NCBI GenBank assembly: GCA_017512745.1
Contig: JAFWEV010000060.1
Location: 1-64,000, forward strand
From: Oscillospiraceae bacterium
GTDB lineage: Bacteria > Bacillota > Clostridia > Oscillospirales > Ruminococcaceae
DNA: 64,000 nucleotides
Direction of reading: 5' to 3'
Within the stretch, counting starts at the first letter, position 1; each line of letters starts with the position of its first letter. Of the stretch, positions 1 through 8,257 are shown in pieces. The notes under the pieces were generated by a model. That model saw only the letters and a program-made list of their open reading frames with translations. It did no database searches and was not told the origin of the DNA. A program made the translations under genes and the position numbers.

Positions 1-1
1 C

Positions 2-817
2 ATTCGAAAACCTTTCAGGGTACGCGGGCTTGAACAGATACCTGAGAATGCTGAGACAGCGAATGCCAAATTCATCAGGAAAGCTTCAGGCTTGTACTTC
101 CACATCACATGCTATATCCCGAAAGAAGAAAAGGTCCTTCCGTCAAAAAGTGTTGGGATAGACTTCGGTATCGGAGATAATCTTGTCTTCAGTGACGGGA
201 GAGCACCTGTCAATATCTGCGTTCCCGAGAGCAAAGGAACAAAACTGGCATCACGGAGAATGAATAAAGCTCTTTCTCATAACGGAAACAAAAAAGGTCA
301 AAACCATTTCAGGCGCAGGCAGAAACTGCGCAAGGCATATGAGAAAGACAGGAACAAAAGGAAAGATCTCGCAAACAAGACAGTTCACGAGATCAAAAGC
401 AATTATGAGTTTATCGCTATCCAGGATGAGATGATCCACAACTGGCACAAGGGCTTATTCGGAAAGCAGGTCCAGCATTCCGCCATGGGCGTCATCAAAG
501 CGGAACTTAAGAACAGTTCCAACGTCTATGTCGTAAGCAGATCCTACCCTTCCACACAGATATGTCCCGAGTGCGGTAAGCTGACAAAGCATCCGTTAAG
601 CAAGAGAAGCTATACCTGCAGGTATTGCGGGTACAGTCATCCTTCAAGGGATGTGAAGGCAGCAGGATCAATCCTGGCTGAAGCGAAAAGAATATACAGT
701 CTCCCCGGAATAGGGAGCTCAGAGTCCCGTGGAGGTCAAACCCGCTGCATTGGAGCAGGATCAAATCTGCGATATTGTAAGGTTATTGCCTGTGAAGCGG
801 GAAGCCCGTGCTTTTAA
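2..817 (+). CDS. tnpB: IS605 OrfB / TnpB RNA-guided nuclease family protein, 5' end outside the window
   Basis: The frame is open from base 2, so the N-terminus lies upstream of the window; an internal TTG at 92 is not the real start. The RuvC-like nuclease motifs of TnpB are visible: a GIDFGIGDNL strand with the first acid, an IAIQDE strand, and SRDVKAAGSI with the last acid. Between the last two sits a four-cysteine zinc ribbon (CPEC...CRYC). TnpB is the omega-RNA-guided nuclease of IS200/IS605 elements. In the second motif the usual Glu of IxxEDL is Gln, followed by Asp-Glu; some TnpB subgroups seem to use this QDE form, so activity cannot be excluded. No tnpA accompanies it on the right; one could lie to the left of the window. 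Confidence 0.85.
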   Translation: MRKPFRVRGLEQIPENAETANAKFIRKASGLYFHITCYIPKEEKVLPSKSVGIDFGIGDNLVFSDGRAPVNICVPESKGTKLASRRMNKALSHNGNKKGQNHFRRRQKLRKAYEKDRNKRKDLANKTVHEIKSNYEFIAIQDEMIHNWHKGLFGKQVQHSAMGVIKAELKNSSNVYVVSRSYPSTQICPECGKLTKHPLSKRSYTCRYCGYSHPSRDVKAAGSILAEAKRIYSLPGIGSSESRGGQTRCIGAGSNLRYCKVIACEAGSPCF

Positions 818-824
818 GCATGGG
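805..824 (+). repeat. IS605-type right-end hairpin
   Basis: An imperfect inverted repeat, CCCGTGCTT/AAGCATGGG with one G-T wobble, overlaps the tnpB stop codon. It has the position and size of the subterminal hairpin that TnpA recognises at the right end of IS200/IS605 elements. In such elements the 3' end of tnpB and this hairpin also form the tail of the omega RNA. Confidence 0.6.
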
Positions 825-1146
825 TAATTCACTTCGTGCAGCATAAAAACAATGTCCTTTTCCGGAAAAGTTTCCCCTTTCCTTTCAGTTTAATCATAGC
901 ACAGTTGGCTTGAGTCTCAATCATCCGGACACGTTCCGCGATGCCAAAAATAACACCGGAAAATAGGGCATATTAACCACTTGCCGGGACTATTTTTAAA
1001 GGCGCCGGATCCCCGCCGCATGCATGCGCACTTTATGGGTATCCGTGTCCGTTTTGGTATATAATATATAGATAGACCGGTCTTCCGCCCAAGGCGGAGA
1101 TCTGTCGCAAAGAAGACTATCAGAACACATATGGAGAGCTGTTCTT
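818..1146. other. Intergenic region between tnpB and the pyrophosphatase gene
   Basis: No credible gene was seen. The left part is the flank of the transposon end. The right part holds a promoter-like element at 1048-1074 and a small GC-rich hairpin (TCCGCC/GGCGGA, about 1085-1099) in the predicted leader of the downstream gene. Confidence 0.5.
1048..1074 (+). promoter_or_regulatory. Extended -10 promoter for the pyrophosphatase gene
   Basis: The segment contains TTTTGGTATATAAT: a TG one base before a TATATA/TATAAT hexamer, as in extended -10 promoters. No convincing -35 was seen. All 27 bases match 48402-48428 upstream of the sugar-kinase operon, except for two A-to-T changes. Confidence 0.55.
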
Positions 1147-2766
1147 ATGAGTGAGATATTTGTTACAGGGCACAGAAATCCGGATACCGACGCGATCGTA
1201 GCGGCCATTTCCTATACCAATCTGCGCCACTCTATCGGCGATTCCGAATACGTCGCCGCGCGCATCGGCTCTGTAAACGACGAGACCCAGAAGCTTCTGG
1301 ACCGCTTCGGATTCGAGGCGCCCGTGAGGATCAGGGATATGCGCACCCAGATAAGAGACCTCGATTTCGACCGTCCTCCGGTACTCAGCACTTCCGTCAC
1401 CATCGATACCGCATGGAAGCTGATGATGGACGACAATCTCGACGCGCTTCCCATAAAGAACGACGACGGCACGCTGCACGGAATGCTTTCCAAAGGCGAC
1501 ATTTATCTGTATGACATGGGCAGCATCAACGACAACAGCGTCGAGCACGTCGCCATGTTCAACCTGCTGAGCGTCCTCGAGGGCTCTTTTGTCAACGAGT
1601 TCGCCGTACAGGTCAATCCCGTCTCCGGGGTCGTCAATCTCGCTCTCCCCCAGACATATACGGAAGCCGACCAGTCCGGCGAGCAGTGCATACTCATCTG
1701 CGGCAACCAGCCGGACGTCGTGGACGACGCCATCGCGAGAAAAGTCGGCTGCATAATCATCTGCCGCGGCGCACTCAAGAGAGAGTGGCAGGAGTGCTCC
1801 ACTTCCACGATCATCTCCACACCGCTCTCCGCGAGAAGAGTGTCGAGGATCATCTATCATGCGACCACGGTGGACCGCATCTGCTGCACGGAAAATATAG
1901 TTTCGTTCCACCTGGACGATTACGTAGACGACGTCAAGGAGATAATGCTCCAGTCGAGATTCCGCTCATACCCTGTTCTCGACGAGAACGATGTCGTGGT
2001 GGGCACGATCTCCAGATACCACCTGCTGCGTCCAAACAGAAAGCGTGTGGTCCTCGTCGACCACAACGAGGCAGCCCAGTCCGTTCAGGGTCTCGATCAG
2101 GTCGAGATCCTCGAGATCATTGACCACCACCGCCTCGCGGATATCCAGACCACAGGTCCGATCCGCATGCGCAACGAGCCTGTCGGAAGCACAAATACGA
2201 TAATAGCTACGATGTATCAGGAGAACGGCGTTCTGCCGTCACCCGCGATGGCAGGTCTCATGGCCGGCGCGATCCTCTCCGACACCGTTCTGTTCAAATC
2301 GCCCACATGCACGAAGCGCGATATCTCGATGGCGGAGAGGCTTGCCAAGGTAGCCGGCGTCTCGCTTGACGATCTCGGAAGATCGCTCTTCTCCGCGGAT
2401 ATCTCGAAGGATCCTCTGGACCTCTTCAAGACTGATTACAAGGAATTCCACATCTCCGGTCACGACATAGCCGTGAGCCAGATAACATGCGACGCCTCCG
2501 AGGAGTTCCTCAAGAGAAAGCCGGAATTCCTGGACGTCATGGAGAACCGCAGGAAAGACAAGGACTTCGATATGGTACTCCTCATGATCACCGACGTGCT
2601 GCTTGAGGGCACATATCTGCTCTACACGGGAGCCGACAAGGTCATATCCGATGAGATCATACACCAGGCCTTCAGCATAGAGCCGAAAGACAACTGTGTC
2701 TTCCTCCCGGACATAATGTCGAGAAAGAAACAGATTATCCCGATGCTCACAGCTCTGTGGGGCTGA
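1147..2766 (+). CDS. ppaC: Manganese-dependent inorganic pyrophosphatase with CBS and DRTGG regulatory domains
   Basis: A family II pyrophosphatase (DHH superfamily), which hydrolyses PPi to two phosphates in the cytoplasm with Mn/Co. Residues 8-16 (GHRNPDTDA) give the first metal ligands; VDHNE and IDHHR later in the chain give the rest, and the DHHA2 lobe follows. Between the two parts of the DHH domain lies an insertion of about 250 residues with a CBS motif, a DRTGG-like region and a second CBS motif. That architecture and the 539-residue length match the CBS-PPases of Clostridia, in which AMP/ADP inhibit and diadenosine polyphosphates activate. The ATG at 1147 is preceded by GGAGAG. The gene stands alone and ends in a bidirectional terminator. 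Confidence 0.92.
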   Translation: MSEIFVTGHRNPDTDAIVAAISYTNLRHSIGDSEYVAARIGSVNDETQKLLDRFGFEAPVRIRDMRTQIRDLDFDRPPVLSTSVTIDTAWKLMMDDNLDALPIKNDDGTLHGMLSKGDIYLYDMGSINDNSVEHVAMFNLLSVLEGSFVNEFAVQVNPVSGVVNLALPQTYTEADQSGEQCILICGNQPDVVDDAIARKVGCIIICRGALKREWQECSTSTIISTPLSARRVSRIIYHATTVDRICCTENIVSFHLDDYVDDVKEIMLQSRFRSYPVLDENDVVVGTISRYHLLRPNRKRVVLVDHNEAAQSVQGLDQVEILEIIDHHRLADIQTTGPIRMRNEPVGSTNTIIATMYQENGVLPSPAMAGLMAGAILSDTVLFKSPTCTKRDISMAERLAKVAGVSLDDLGRSLFSADISKDPLDLFKTDYKEFHISGHDIAVSQITCDASEEFLKRKPEFLDVMENRRKDKDFDMVLLMITDVLLEGTYLLYTGADKVISDEIIHQAFSIEPKDNCVFLPDIMSRKKQIIPMLTALWG

Positions 2767-2798
2767 TACAGCGGGAAGATACGAAACACGAAACAAAT

Positions 2799-2842
2799 AC
2801 GGCAGCCGCCTTTCGTTCGAGGGCGACTGCCGTTTCTTATTT
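2799..2842. terminator. Bidirectional terminator between convergent genes
   Basis: An 11-bp stem with one mismatch (CGGCAGCCGCC at 2800-2810 with GGCGACTGCCG at 2822-2832), followed by TTTCTTATTTGTTTTT. It lies between the convergent pyrophosphatase and lysozyme-domain genes. Confidence 0.75.
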
Positions 2843-2872
2843 GTTTTTCCGTTTTATGTCTGTATATCCGGA

Positions 2873-4885
2873 TCAGCTGTTGAACCAGTCGACAGCGGTA
2901 TTCGCCGCGCTTACCGCCAGCGCTTCTCCGCTGACCTCGTATCTCTTTCCGAACACATACGCCGCGTCATATGCGCCGTCGGCGGTATTGCTGCACGCCT
3001 GCATGGCGGCGAGCACTCCGGAATACGTTCCGTTCAGCTCCATCTGCATGAAGCGGAGCTGTCCCTCGAGAGTCGTATAGTCGTAGCCGTTTGCTCCGCA
3101 CCATGCGATGAGGTTGTCATAGCGTCCTCCGCCCCACTGACAGAGTCCGTAGTATCCGTCGGGATTGAAGGCTGTCGGGCTGTATCCCGACTCTCTTCTC
3201 ATATGAGCGAGTATGGCCAGTCCGCAGGCTCTGTTGAGTCCCATGTCGTTGGTGATGAAGTTGTAGATGTATCCGGCATTTGTAGACGGATCGGGCACCC
3301 ATGTGCCTCCCTGCGGAGTCTCGGATGACTCCTCGGATGACTGAGGCTCACTTGACTCAGAAGATATTTCGCTTATCTCGCTCGGAGCGCTGCTCTCGGT
3401 TATCTCCTGGGGCTTGCTCTCGGTGTTTGACTCGGGTCTGGATGACGACGAGGACTGTGCCGGTGCCGAAGAACTGGCCGGCGCTGAAGAACTGTGCGGA
3501 GCGGAACTCTGAGGCGCGCTGCTCTGCGGCGCGCTGCTCTGCGGTGCGCTCGACTCGGTCACCGAAGATTCCGGCATGGACTCTTCCTCTTTTTCGAGAA
3601 CCCTCACGGTAAAGATCCTGCTGTACTCGTTTCCTGATTTATCCCTGGCTCTGACTCTCACGACATAATCGCCGGGATCCTCGTAGTCTATGTCGCCTTT
3701 GATCGTGTATGTGCCTTCCTCAAGTTCCTCGGAGTATTCGAGCATACCGTCCACGGCGTCGTAGACAGAGTAGATATTGTCCTTAAGATCATACTGTTCG
3801 CCGAATTTTACTTCCTGCAGTATCTCGTTGAACCATATCTCCGGAGGCGTTGTATCAACGGAGGTTTCCCTCTTGCGGAATACGCGCACCCTGTAATCCG
3901 CCTCGGTCTCATTGCCGTTGATGTCCTCGGCACGTACCGTGACTTCATATATGCCGACCTTCTCTGCGTCCACATCCGAAACAATAGTATATGTGCCCGG
4001 CCTGGGTTCTTCGGAATATTCGAGATCTCCGTCCACCGGATCCGTAACGGATTCGATATTATCATTGGGATCGAATTCGGAACCCAGAGGGATCAGCGCG
4101 ACAGGTCTTGTAAATGTGATGGCAGGATACTTCGTATCCTCGACCCTGAATGTGACAGGGACTGTCTTTTTCACCGATTCGTTGAATCTTGTGAACTCCT
4201 CGACGGTGAAGTTCACTTCCTGTTCACCGGCTTTGAGCGTGTCGATCGTTCCGTCGGCAGTGACATTCTCCGGCAGATCGAGGATATCCTCTATGCCGAT
4301 CTCATCGCCGTACTCTATGGGAGCCGTCTCGCCCGGATCATATGTCATCGACGCGTAGAGTTCGTCCCGCGCAGTGGTCTTGAGCTGATCGTAATAGTAA
4401 TATCCTCCGCCTGCAGCGGCAGCTATGAGAAGCAGCACAAGGGCCCATATCCAGCCCTTCTTTTTCTTCCCTCTTCCCCTGGCCTGCTCCGGTCCAGCGG
4501 GGCTTTCCGGTTCTTCCTCAAGTTCGGGGATGGCGGCTACCCACTCGGGAGGCACGTCTTCGCCGTCTTCTGCAGCGGTCTCTACGGTCTCATCCGCAGA
4601 CGTCGGCTGCTCTTTCTCCGGGACTTCCGGGGTATCGGTTCCCTCTTCCGGAGATACTTCGGCACCGCCTTCTTCGGGTATGCTCTCGGTCTCCGGTGCG
4701 GGACTCTCCTCCGTGGTCTCTCCGGCGGCTTCCGCTGCCGTCACTTCCGCAGCCGTATCTTCCGCTGCTTCTTCTGCGGCAGGCTCTTCGACCGGCGTAT
4801 CTTCCGCGGTGAGTTCCGCATCCGTCTCCTGTACGGTTGTTTCCGCTTCTTCGCTGTATTCTGTTTTTATGGCGTCATTATCCAT
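2873..4885 (-). CDS. Membrane-anchored protein with Ig-like domains and a C-terminal phage-tail-lysozyme-type domain
   Basis: A 670-residue probable cell-wall hydrolase held at the outer face of the membrane. Order: an acidic Glu/Ala/Thr-rich cytoplasmic N-terminus (1-140); a basic stretch and one membrane helix (about 143-165); three Ig/cadherin-like beta repeats (about 170-435), two with the pattern VDG.LEYSEE...GTYTI; a Ser/Pro/Gln linker with tandem APQSS units (about 440-535); and a C-terminal domain (540-670) with NRACGLAILAHMRRESGY and YGLCQW, typical of the phage tail lysozyme family. Linker plus hydrolase suggests peptidoglycan remodelling. The start ATG is preceded by AGGATAG. Monocistronic. 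Confidence 0.75.
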   Translation of the reverse strand: MDNDAIKTEYSEEAETTVQETDAELTAEDTPVEEPAAEEAAEDTAAEVTAAEAAGETTEESPAPETESIPEEGGAEVSPEEGTDTPEVPEKEQPTSADETVETAAEDGEDVPPEWVAAIPELEEEPESPAGPEQARGRGKKKKGWIWALVLLLIAAAAGGGYYYYDQLKTTARDELYASMTYDPGETAPIEYGDEIGIEDILDLPENVTADGTIDTLKAGEQEVNFTVEEFTRFNESVKKTVPVTFRVEDTKYPAITFTRPVALIPLGSEFDPNDNIESVTDPVDGDLEYSEEPRPGTYTIVSDVDAEKVGIYEVTVRAEDINGNETEADYRVRVFRKRETSVDTTPPEIWFNEILQEVKFGEQYDLKDNIYSVYDAVDGMLEYSEELEEGTYTIKGDIDYEDPGDYVVRVRARDKSGNEYSRIFTVRVLEKEEESMPESSVTESSAPQSSAPQSSAPQSSAPHSSSAPASSSAPAQSSSSSRPESNTESKPQEITESSAPSEISEISSESSEPQSSEESSETPQGGTWVPDPSTNAGYIYNFITNDMGLNRACGLAILAHMRRESGYSPTAFNPDGYYGLCQWGGGRYDNLIAWCGANGYDYTTLEGQLRFMQMELNGTYSGVLAAMQACSNTADGAYDAAYVFGKRYEVSGEALAVSAANTAVDWFNS

Positions 4886-4979
4886 AAAATAACTATCCTG
4901 CTATCCTTTTTTTAGAGTCGTACTATAATACCATAATTATATGATTTTGCAAATTTCGACTGACGGAAGAGAAAACAGA

Positions 4980-5008
4980 GACCCGGGCGAACACGCCCGG
5001 GCCTTTTT
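4980..5008. terminator. Terminator downstream of tcdA
   Basis: A perfect 8-bp GC stem (CCCGGGCG at 4982-4989, CGCCCGGG at 4994-5001, loop AACA). A CCTTTTT run follows on the plus side and a weaker TCTCTGTTTTCTC on the minus side, the direction of tcdA. Confidence 0.65.
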
Positions 5009-5025
5009 CTGTGTATGCATATCTG

Positions 5026-5760
5026 TTATCCGGATACCTGTGCTAGATCCTTTACTACTTCGCCCGCTATGATGAGTCCCGCGACCGACGGCACGAATGC
5101 AGTGCTTCCGGGAATGCTTCTCTTCTGAGACCCTTCGGCCTCCTTTATCTCGGCGGCTGACGCGGCAGCGGGCTCTATCGGCTCCTCTTCGGAGTAGACC
5201 ACCTTGAGCTTTTTTATCCCTCTCTTTTTGAGTTCCCTGCGCATCACCCTCGCGAGCGGATCGACTTTGGTCCTGTATATATCCGCTACCCTGAAGGCTG
5301 TGGGATCGAGCTTGTTCCCGGCGCCCATGGAGCTCATTACCGGAACGCCTGCCTCGGCGCACTTCATAATTATCTCTATCTTTGCTGACACCGTATCCAC
5401 TGCGTCGACCACGTAATCGTAATCTTCGAAACGGAATTCACCGGAATTCTCCGGAAGAAAGAAGCAGGTGTGTATGGTGACTTTTGCGTCGGGATTTATC
5501 TCGAGGATCCTGTCTCTCATGACCTCGGTCTTATACTTTCCGACGGTGCTTGTCGTTGCGATGATCTGTCTGTTGAGATTGGTGATGGCGACCGTGTCGT
5601 TGTCTATGAGATCAAATGATCCTACCCCGCTTCTCGCCAGAGCTTCGCAGACATATCCTCCGACGCCGCCTATCCCGAATACCGCGACCCGGCATCCGGC
5701 GAGGCGTTCCATGGCTTCTTTTCCCAGTAGCAGTTCTGTTCTGGAAAACTGGTCTAGCAT
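5026..5760 (-). CDS. tcdA: tRNA threonylcarbamoyladenosine dehydratase (ThiF/MoeB superfamily)
   Basis: An E1-like adenylating enzyme that dehydrates t6A37 of ANN-decoding tRNAs to cyclic ct6A. The nucleotide-binding loop GIGGVGGYVCEALARSG is at about residues 29-45, followed by the DNDTVAITNLNRQ adenylation motif and the VDAVDTVSAK strand. The 244-residue length and the MLDQFSRTELLLG N-terminus fit the TcdA/CsdL branch rather than ThiF or MoeB; the RTELLLG segment is characteristic. The ATG at 5760 has GAGGAG upstream. No Csd sulfur-transfer gene is nearby. Confidence 0.88.
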   Translation of the reverse strand: MLDQFSRTELLLGKEAMERLAGCRVAVFGIGGVGGYVCEALARSGVGSFDLIDNDTVAITNLNRQIIATTSTVGKYKTEVMRDRILEINPDAKVTIHTCFFLPENSGEFRFEDYDYVVDAVDTVSAKIEIIMKCAEAGVPVMSSMGAGNKLDPTAFRVADIYRTKVDPLARVMRRELKKRGIKKLKVVYSEEEPIEPAAASAAEIKEAEGSQKRSIPGSTAFVPSVAGLIIAGEVVKDLAQVSG

Positions 5761-5840
5761 TGTTTTCTCCTCACAAATACACCTTCATATTTCAGGTCCT
5801 TTTCTAAGGAGATTTTACACCGCGGATAATGCGTTGTCAT

Positions 5841-5906
5841 CCGGCAGTTATCCCTTTCATAAGAGCCGGGGAGTCCTGCAAAATTCAGCAGAAATACCAC
5901 TGCCGG
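5841..5906 (-). pseudogene. Decayed copy of the 3' part of the neighbouring membrane-protein gene
   Basis: These 66 bases closely match 6059-6121, inside the gene at 5965-6699, in the same orientation. Read on the minus strand, the copy encodes the same VFLLNFAG segment but then has a one-base length change that shifts the frame. It appears to be the remnant of a partial tandem duplication. The rest of 5761-5964 holds no other gene. Confidence 0.6.
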
Positions 5907-5964
5907 TTTTTGGATTCGTTGGATTATTGTCCGGAGTGTTTAACCAAGGATTATGTGTTCCCAG

Positions 5965-6699
5965 TTATCCGGATGTTGCCGATCGTATGTTCGTCTTCGC
6001 CTTATTCATCGTCAGAAGCAATCCTCCGAACATCCACAGGTGTCCTATGCTAATCCATCCGGCGGTTATCCCGTTCATAAGCACCGAGTTCCCTGCAAAA
6101 TTCAGCAGAAATACCGCTGCCATACCTACAGGAAGTGAGAATATCCAGCACCACCTGGGATACGGGGTGAGTCCTTTGGAAAAAGCGGCTATATGAGCAA
6201 TGCTGTGGATAATGTGGAAGATCTCAAGCGCGATCATTCCCGGCAGGAGGAAGTATTCTCCGAATCGTATCGAAAGATCCAGCGCCTGCTCGGGCGCATA
6301 TATATTCATATACTTGTAGAAGAATACGCAGGCAAGACACGGTACATGTACTCCGCAGGCGGCGAAGATCAGATAGCCCAGGATCCCGCTTCTGTATATA
6401 TGCGCATACTTCAGAGAATAAGGTGCGATCAGCCGGTATATGCCGAAATAGCACAGACCTTCGAGCGGTATCCCTATGAATCCCAGGAACGCGGACCAGA
6501 ATATTCTTGAGTCTGAAAGCCTGGTGTAAGCTGACAGTATTCTTGCCGTACCGGTAAGGCTGTCATCCATAACTCCCCATCCGAGGAGCATATCCCCGGT
6601 CAGTGTGAGGATTCCTCCGAATAACCCGATGAGAAAAAGTTTTCTGATCCTCTGCCAGTCCAGTTCCTCGTTTATCCCGATATCGTTATAAGTGCTCAT
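5965..6699 (-). CDS. Multipass membrane protein, DUF6796-like, function unknown
   Basis: A 244-residue protein with about six or seven hydrophobic segments, including LFLIGLFGGILTLTGDMLLGW near residue 26. It contains a GIPLEGLCYFGIYRL segment, a histidine-rich stretch FHIIHSIAHIAAF, and a well-conserved-looking LNFAGNSVLMNGITAGW near the C-terminus. It resembles DUF6796 proteins, which have no known function. It begins 12 bp after the stop of the ZIP transporter gene with AAAGGAAATT before the ATG at 6699, so the two form an operon and may respond to the same metal signal. A decayed copy of its 3' part lies downstream. Confidence 0.6.
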   Translation of the reverse strand: MSTYNDIGINEELDWQRIRKLFLIGLFGGILTLTGDMLLGWGVMDDSLTGTARILSAYTRLSDSRIFWSAFLGFIGIPLEGLCYFGIYRLIAPYSLKYAHIYRSGILGYLIFAACGVHVPCLACVFFYKYMNIYAPEQALDLSIRFGEYFLLPGMIALEIFHIIHSIAHIAAFSKGLTPYPRWCWIFSLPVGMAAVFLLNFAGNSVLMNGITAGWISIGHLWMFGGLLLTMNKAKTNIRSATSG

Positions 6700-6711
6700 T
6701 TTTAATTTCCT

Positions 6712-7497
6712 TTATCCAAGCGCCACATCCAGCGCCATCATCAGTGTGAATCCCACCGCAAACATAACAACACCTATGTTCGTATGCGGCTCGTATGACA
6801 TCTCAGGTATCAGTTCCTCCACCACGACGTACATCATGGCTCCGGCCGCAAAGCTCAGGAGATACGGCATCGCGGGAATTATCAGCGACGAAGCCAGTAT
6901 CGTCAGCGCCGCGCCTAGCGGTTCAACCGCGCCGGACAGAACGCCGTCTCCGAAAGCTTTCCACCTGCTTTTGCCTTCCGCGTGAAGGGGCATGGAGATT
7001 ATTGCACCTTCGGGAAAGTTCTGTATCGCTATTCCGAGCGCCAGCGCAAGCGCTCCGCCTGCCGTTATCGAGGTGTTTCCCTGAAGATATCCGGCATAGA
7101 CCACTCCGACGGCCATTCCTTCCGGGAGGTTGTGCAGTGTAACCGCAAGGACCATCATGGTGGTTCTTTTGAGTCTGCTCTTTACACCTTCCGCGCTGTC
7201 CGAGTTGAGGTGCAGATGCGGGACAAAGCTGTCGAGCGCCAGCAGAAACAGAATACCTGTCCAGAATCCGACGGCAGCCGGCATGAACGAAAGTTTTCCC
7301 ATTCCCCTGCTCTGCTCCATCGCCGGTATGATGAGACTCCAGATCGAAGCCGCCACCATAACTCCGCTCGCGAATCCCGTCAGGGACTTCTGGACGGTGA
7401 CGCTGAGTTCCTTCTCCATGAAAAACACGCAGGCAGATCCGAGCGATGTTCCCAAAAACGGTATCATCAGACCTGCAATAACTTCTGTACTGAACAT
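6712..7497 (-). CDS. ZIP-family divalent metal transporter
   Basis: A 261-residue inner-membrane protein with eight predicted helices. The ZIP metal-site motifs are present: HNLPEGMAVGV in helix 4 and NFPEGAI in helix 5. ZIP carriers (ZupT, GufA type) import Zn, Mn, Fe and related ions. The length and the lack of a long histidine loop fit the GufA branch. The ATG at 7497 has AGGAAGTG upstream. A TTGACA promoter and an 18-bp perfect inverted repeat precede it, suggesting control by a DtxR/MntR-type metalloregulator. First gene of a two-gene operon with the membrane protein at 5965-6699. Confidence 0.88.
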   Translation of the reverse strand: MFSTEVIAGLMIPFLGTSLGSACVFFMEKELSVTVQKSLTGFASGVMVAASIWSLIIPAMEQSRGMGKLSFMPAAVGFWTGILFLLALDSFVPHLHLNSDSAEGVKSRLKRTTMMVLAVTLHNLPEGMAVGVVYAGYLQGNTSITAGGALALALGIAIQNFPEGAIISMPLHAEGKSRWKAFGDGVLSGAVEPLGAALTILASSLIIPAMPYLLSFAAGAMMYVVVEELIPEMSYEPHTNIGVVMFAVGFTLMMALDVALG

Positions 7498-7534
7498 ATC
7501 CGCACTTCCTTTCCCGACGCTTCGGCCGCGATTT

Positions 7535-7552
7535 AGTTAGATACCTCTAACT
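7535..7552 (-). promoter_or_regulatory. Palindromic operator, DtxR/MntR-like, upstream of the ZIP gene
   Basis: A perfect inverted repeat AGTTAGA-TACC-TCTAACT lies just downstream of the predicted -10, near the transcription start. TTAG.../...CTAA half sites are typical of DtxR/IdeR/MntR-type metal-responsive repressors. The matching regulator gene is not in this window. Confidence 0.65.
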
Positions 7553-7561
7553 TAAGAGTAT

Positions 7562-7589
7562 ATAATACCTCATCCGTGAAATATGTCAA
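7562..7589 (-). promoter_or_regulatory. Sigma-A-type promoter of the ZIP operon
   Basis: On the minus strand, a consensus -35 TTGACA (7589-7584) is followed after 16 bp by -10 TATTAT (7567-7562). A TATATA lies at a 19-bp spacing as an alternative. The operator at 7535-7552 follows directly. Confidence 0.7.
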
Positions 7590-7654
7590 GCAAAAACCGC
7601 TCCGCGCAGTGCAGCCGGCACGCGAGGAACGGTCATCAGCGATCAGATATTCTT

Positions 7655-8164
7655 TTATTGTTTGAAAGCCATTTTTCTGAGATTGAGGCTGTTGCAGAGG
7701 AAAACTCCGAATATGGCTCCGACCACTGCCTGGAGGATCTGATACGGGAGCTTCACCATAGCATATTCCGGAGTGCTGTAGACGTACGCTCTTCCGAGAG
7801 TGTATCCCACTACCATTATGACCGCTCCTACCGACACCGCGGTGATGTCGCTCACGAGCTGTTTCTTCTGAAACAGTTTGTGCGAGATCAGGGAGATCAC
7901 TACCGCCTGAAGTCCGTGCGTCGCGAGGGATACGAACATCGGTGCGGGATAGAAGAGCATGTCCCCTATGAACGCCCCTACTCCTCCGACCATGAATGCC
8001 GGGAAGGGTCCCAGTATGAGCGCCGCAGCGCATATGATTATATCGTTGAGATACAGATGACCTCCCGGAACCGGTATGCCGAACGAGCTCAGCACTATGT
8101 TCATAGCCATTAGTATTCCCGTGAGAGTTATTATCCTTGTTCTGTTCACTCCTGCGCCTGTCAT
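7655..8164 (-). CDS. ECF transporter substrate-binding (S) component
   Basis: A 169-residue integral membrane protein with five or six helices. The N-terminal half shows the ECF S-component pattern: IPVPGGHLYLNDIIICAAAL, then GPFPAFMVGGVGAFIGD and FYPAPMFVSLATHGLQA. S-components capture a vitamin or its precursor and use a shared EcfAAT energy module encoded elsewhere. The substrate cannot be read from sequence. It is divergent from a MocR/PdxR-type regulator, a family that often controls vitamin B6 genes, so a B6 vitamer is a reasonable guess. The ATG at 8164 follows GGAGGC. Confidence 0.75.
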   Translation of the reverse strand: MTGAGVNRTRIITLTGILMAMNIVLSSFGIPVPGGHLYLNDIIICAAALILGPFPAFMVGGVGAFIGDMLFYPAPMFVSLATHGLQAVVISLISHKLFQKKQLVSDITAVSVGAVIMVVGYTLGRAYVYSTPEYAMVKLPYQILQAVVGAIFGVFLCNSLNLRKMAFKQ

Positions 8165-8193
8165 TTTAATGCCTCCGGTATTTTTTCACCGAT

Positions 8194-8202
8194 TGCTATA
8201 AT
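8194..8202 (+). promoter_or_regulatory. Extended -10 promoter of the MocR-type gene
   Basis: TGCTATAAT is a perfect extended -10 (TGn-TATAAT). No -35 is evident 17 bp upstream. It lies in the 93-bp divergent region shared with the ECF S-component gene. Confidence 0.5.
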
Positions 8203-8257
8203 AAGGCACAGTTGGTATTATGTATATATCCAAAAATGAGGAATTTTATATAACCAG

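Noticed and set aside
3440..3560. Short tandem repeats resembling a minisatellite or small CRISPR-like array
   Set aside because: They are the in-frame APQSS units of a Ser/Pro linker in the lysozyme-domain protein; units are about 15 bp with no spacers.
5468..6196. Plus-strand open frame of 242 codons across tcdA and the gap
   Set aside because: It crosses the 3' part of one gene and the 5' part of another on the opposite strand, without ribosome site or recognisable motif.
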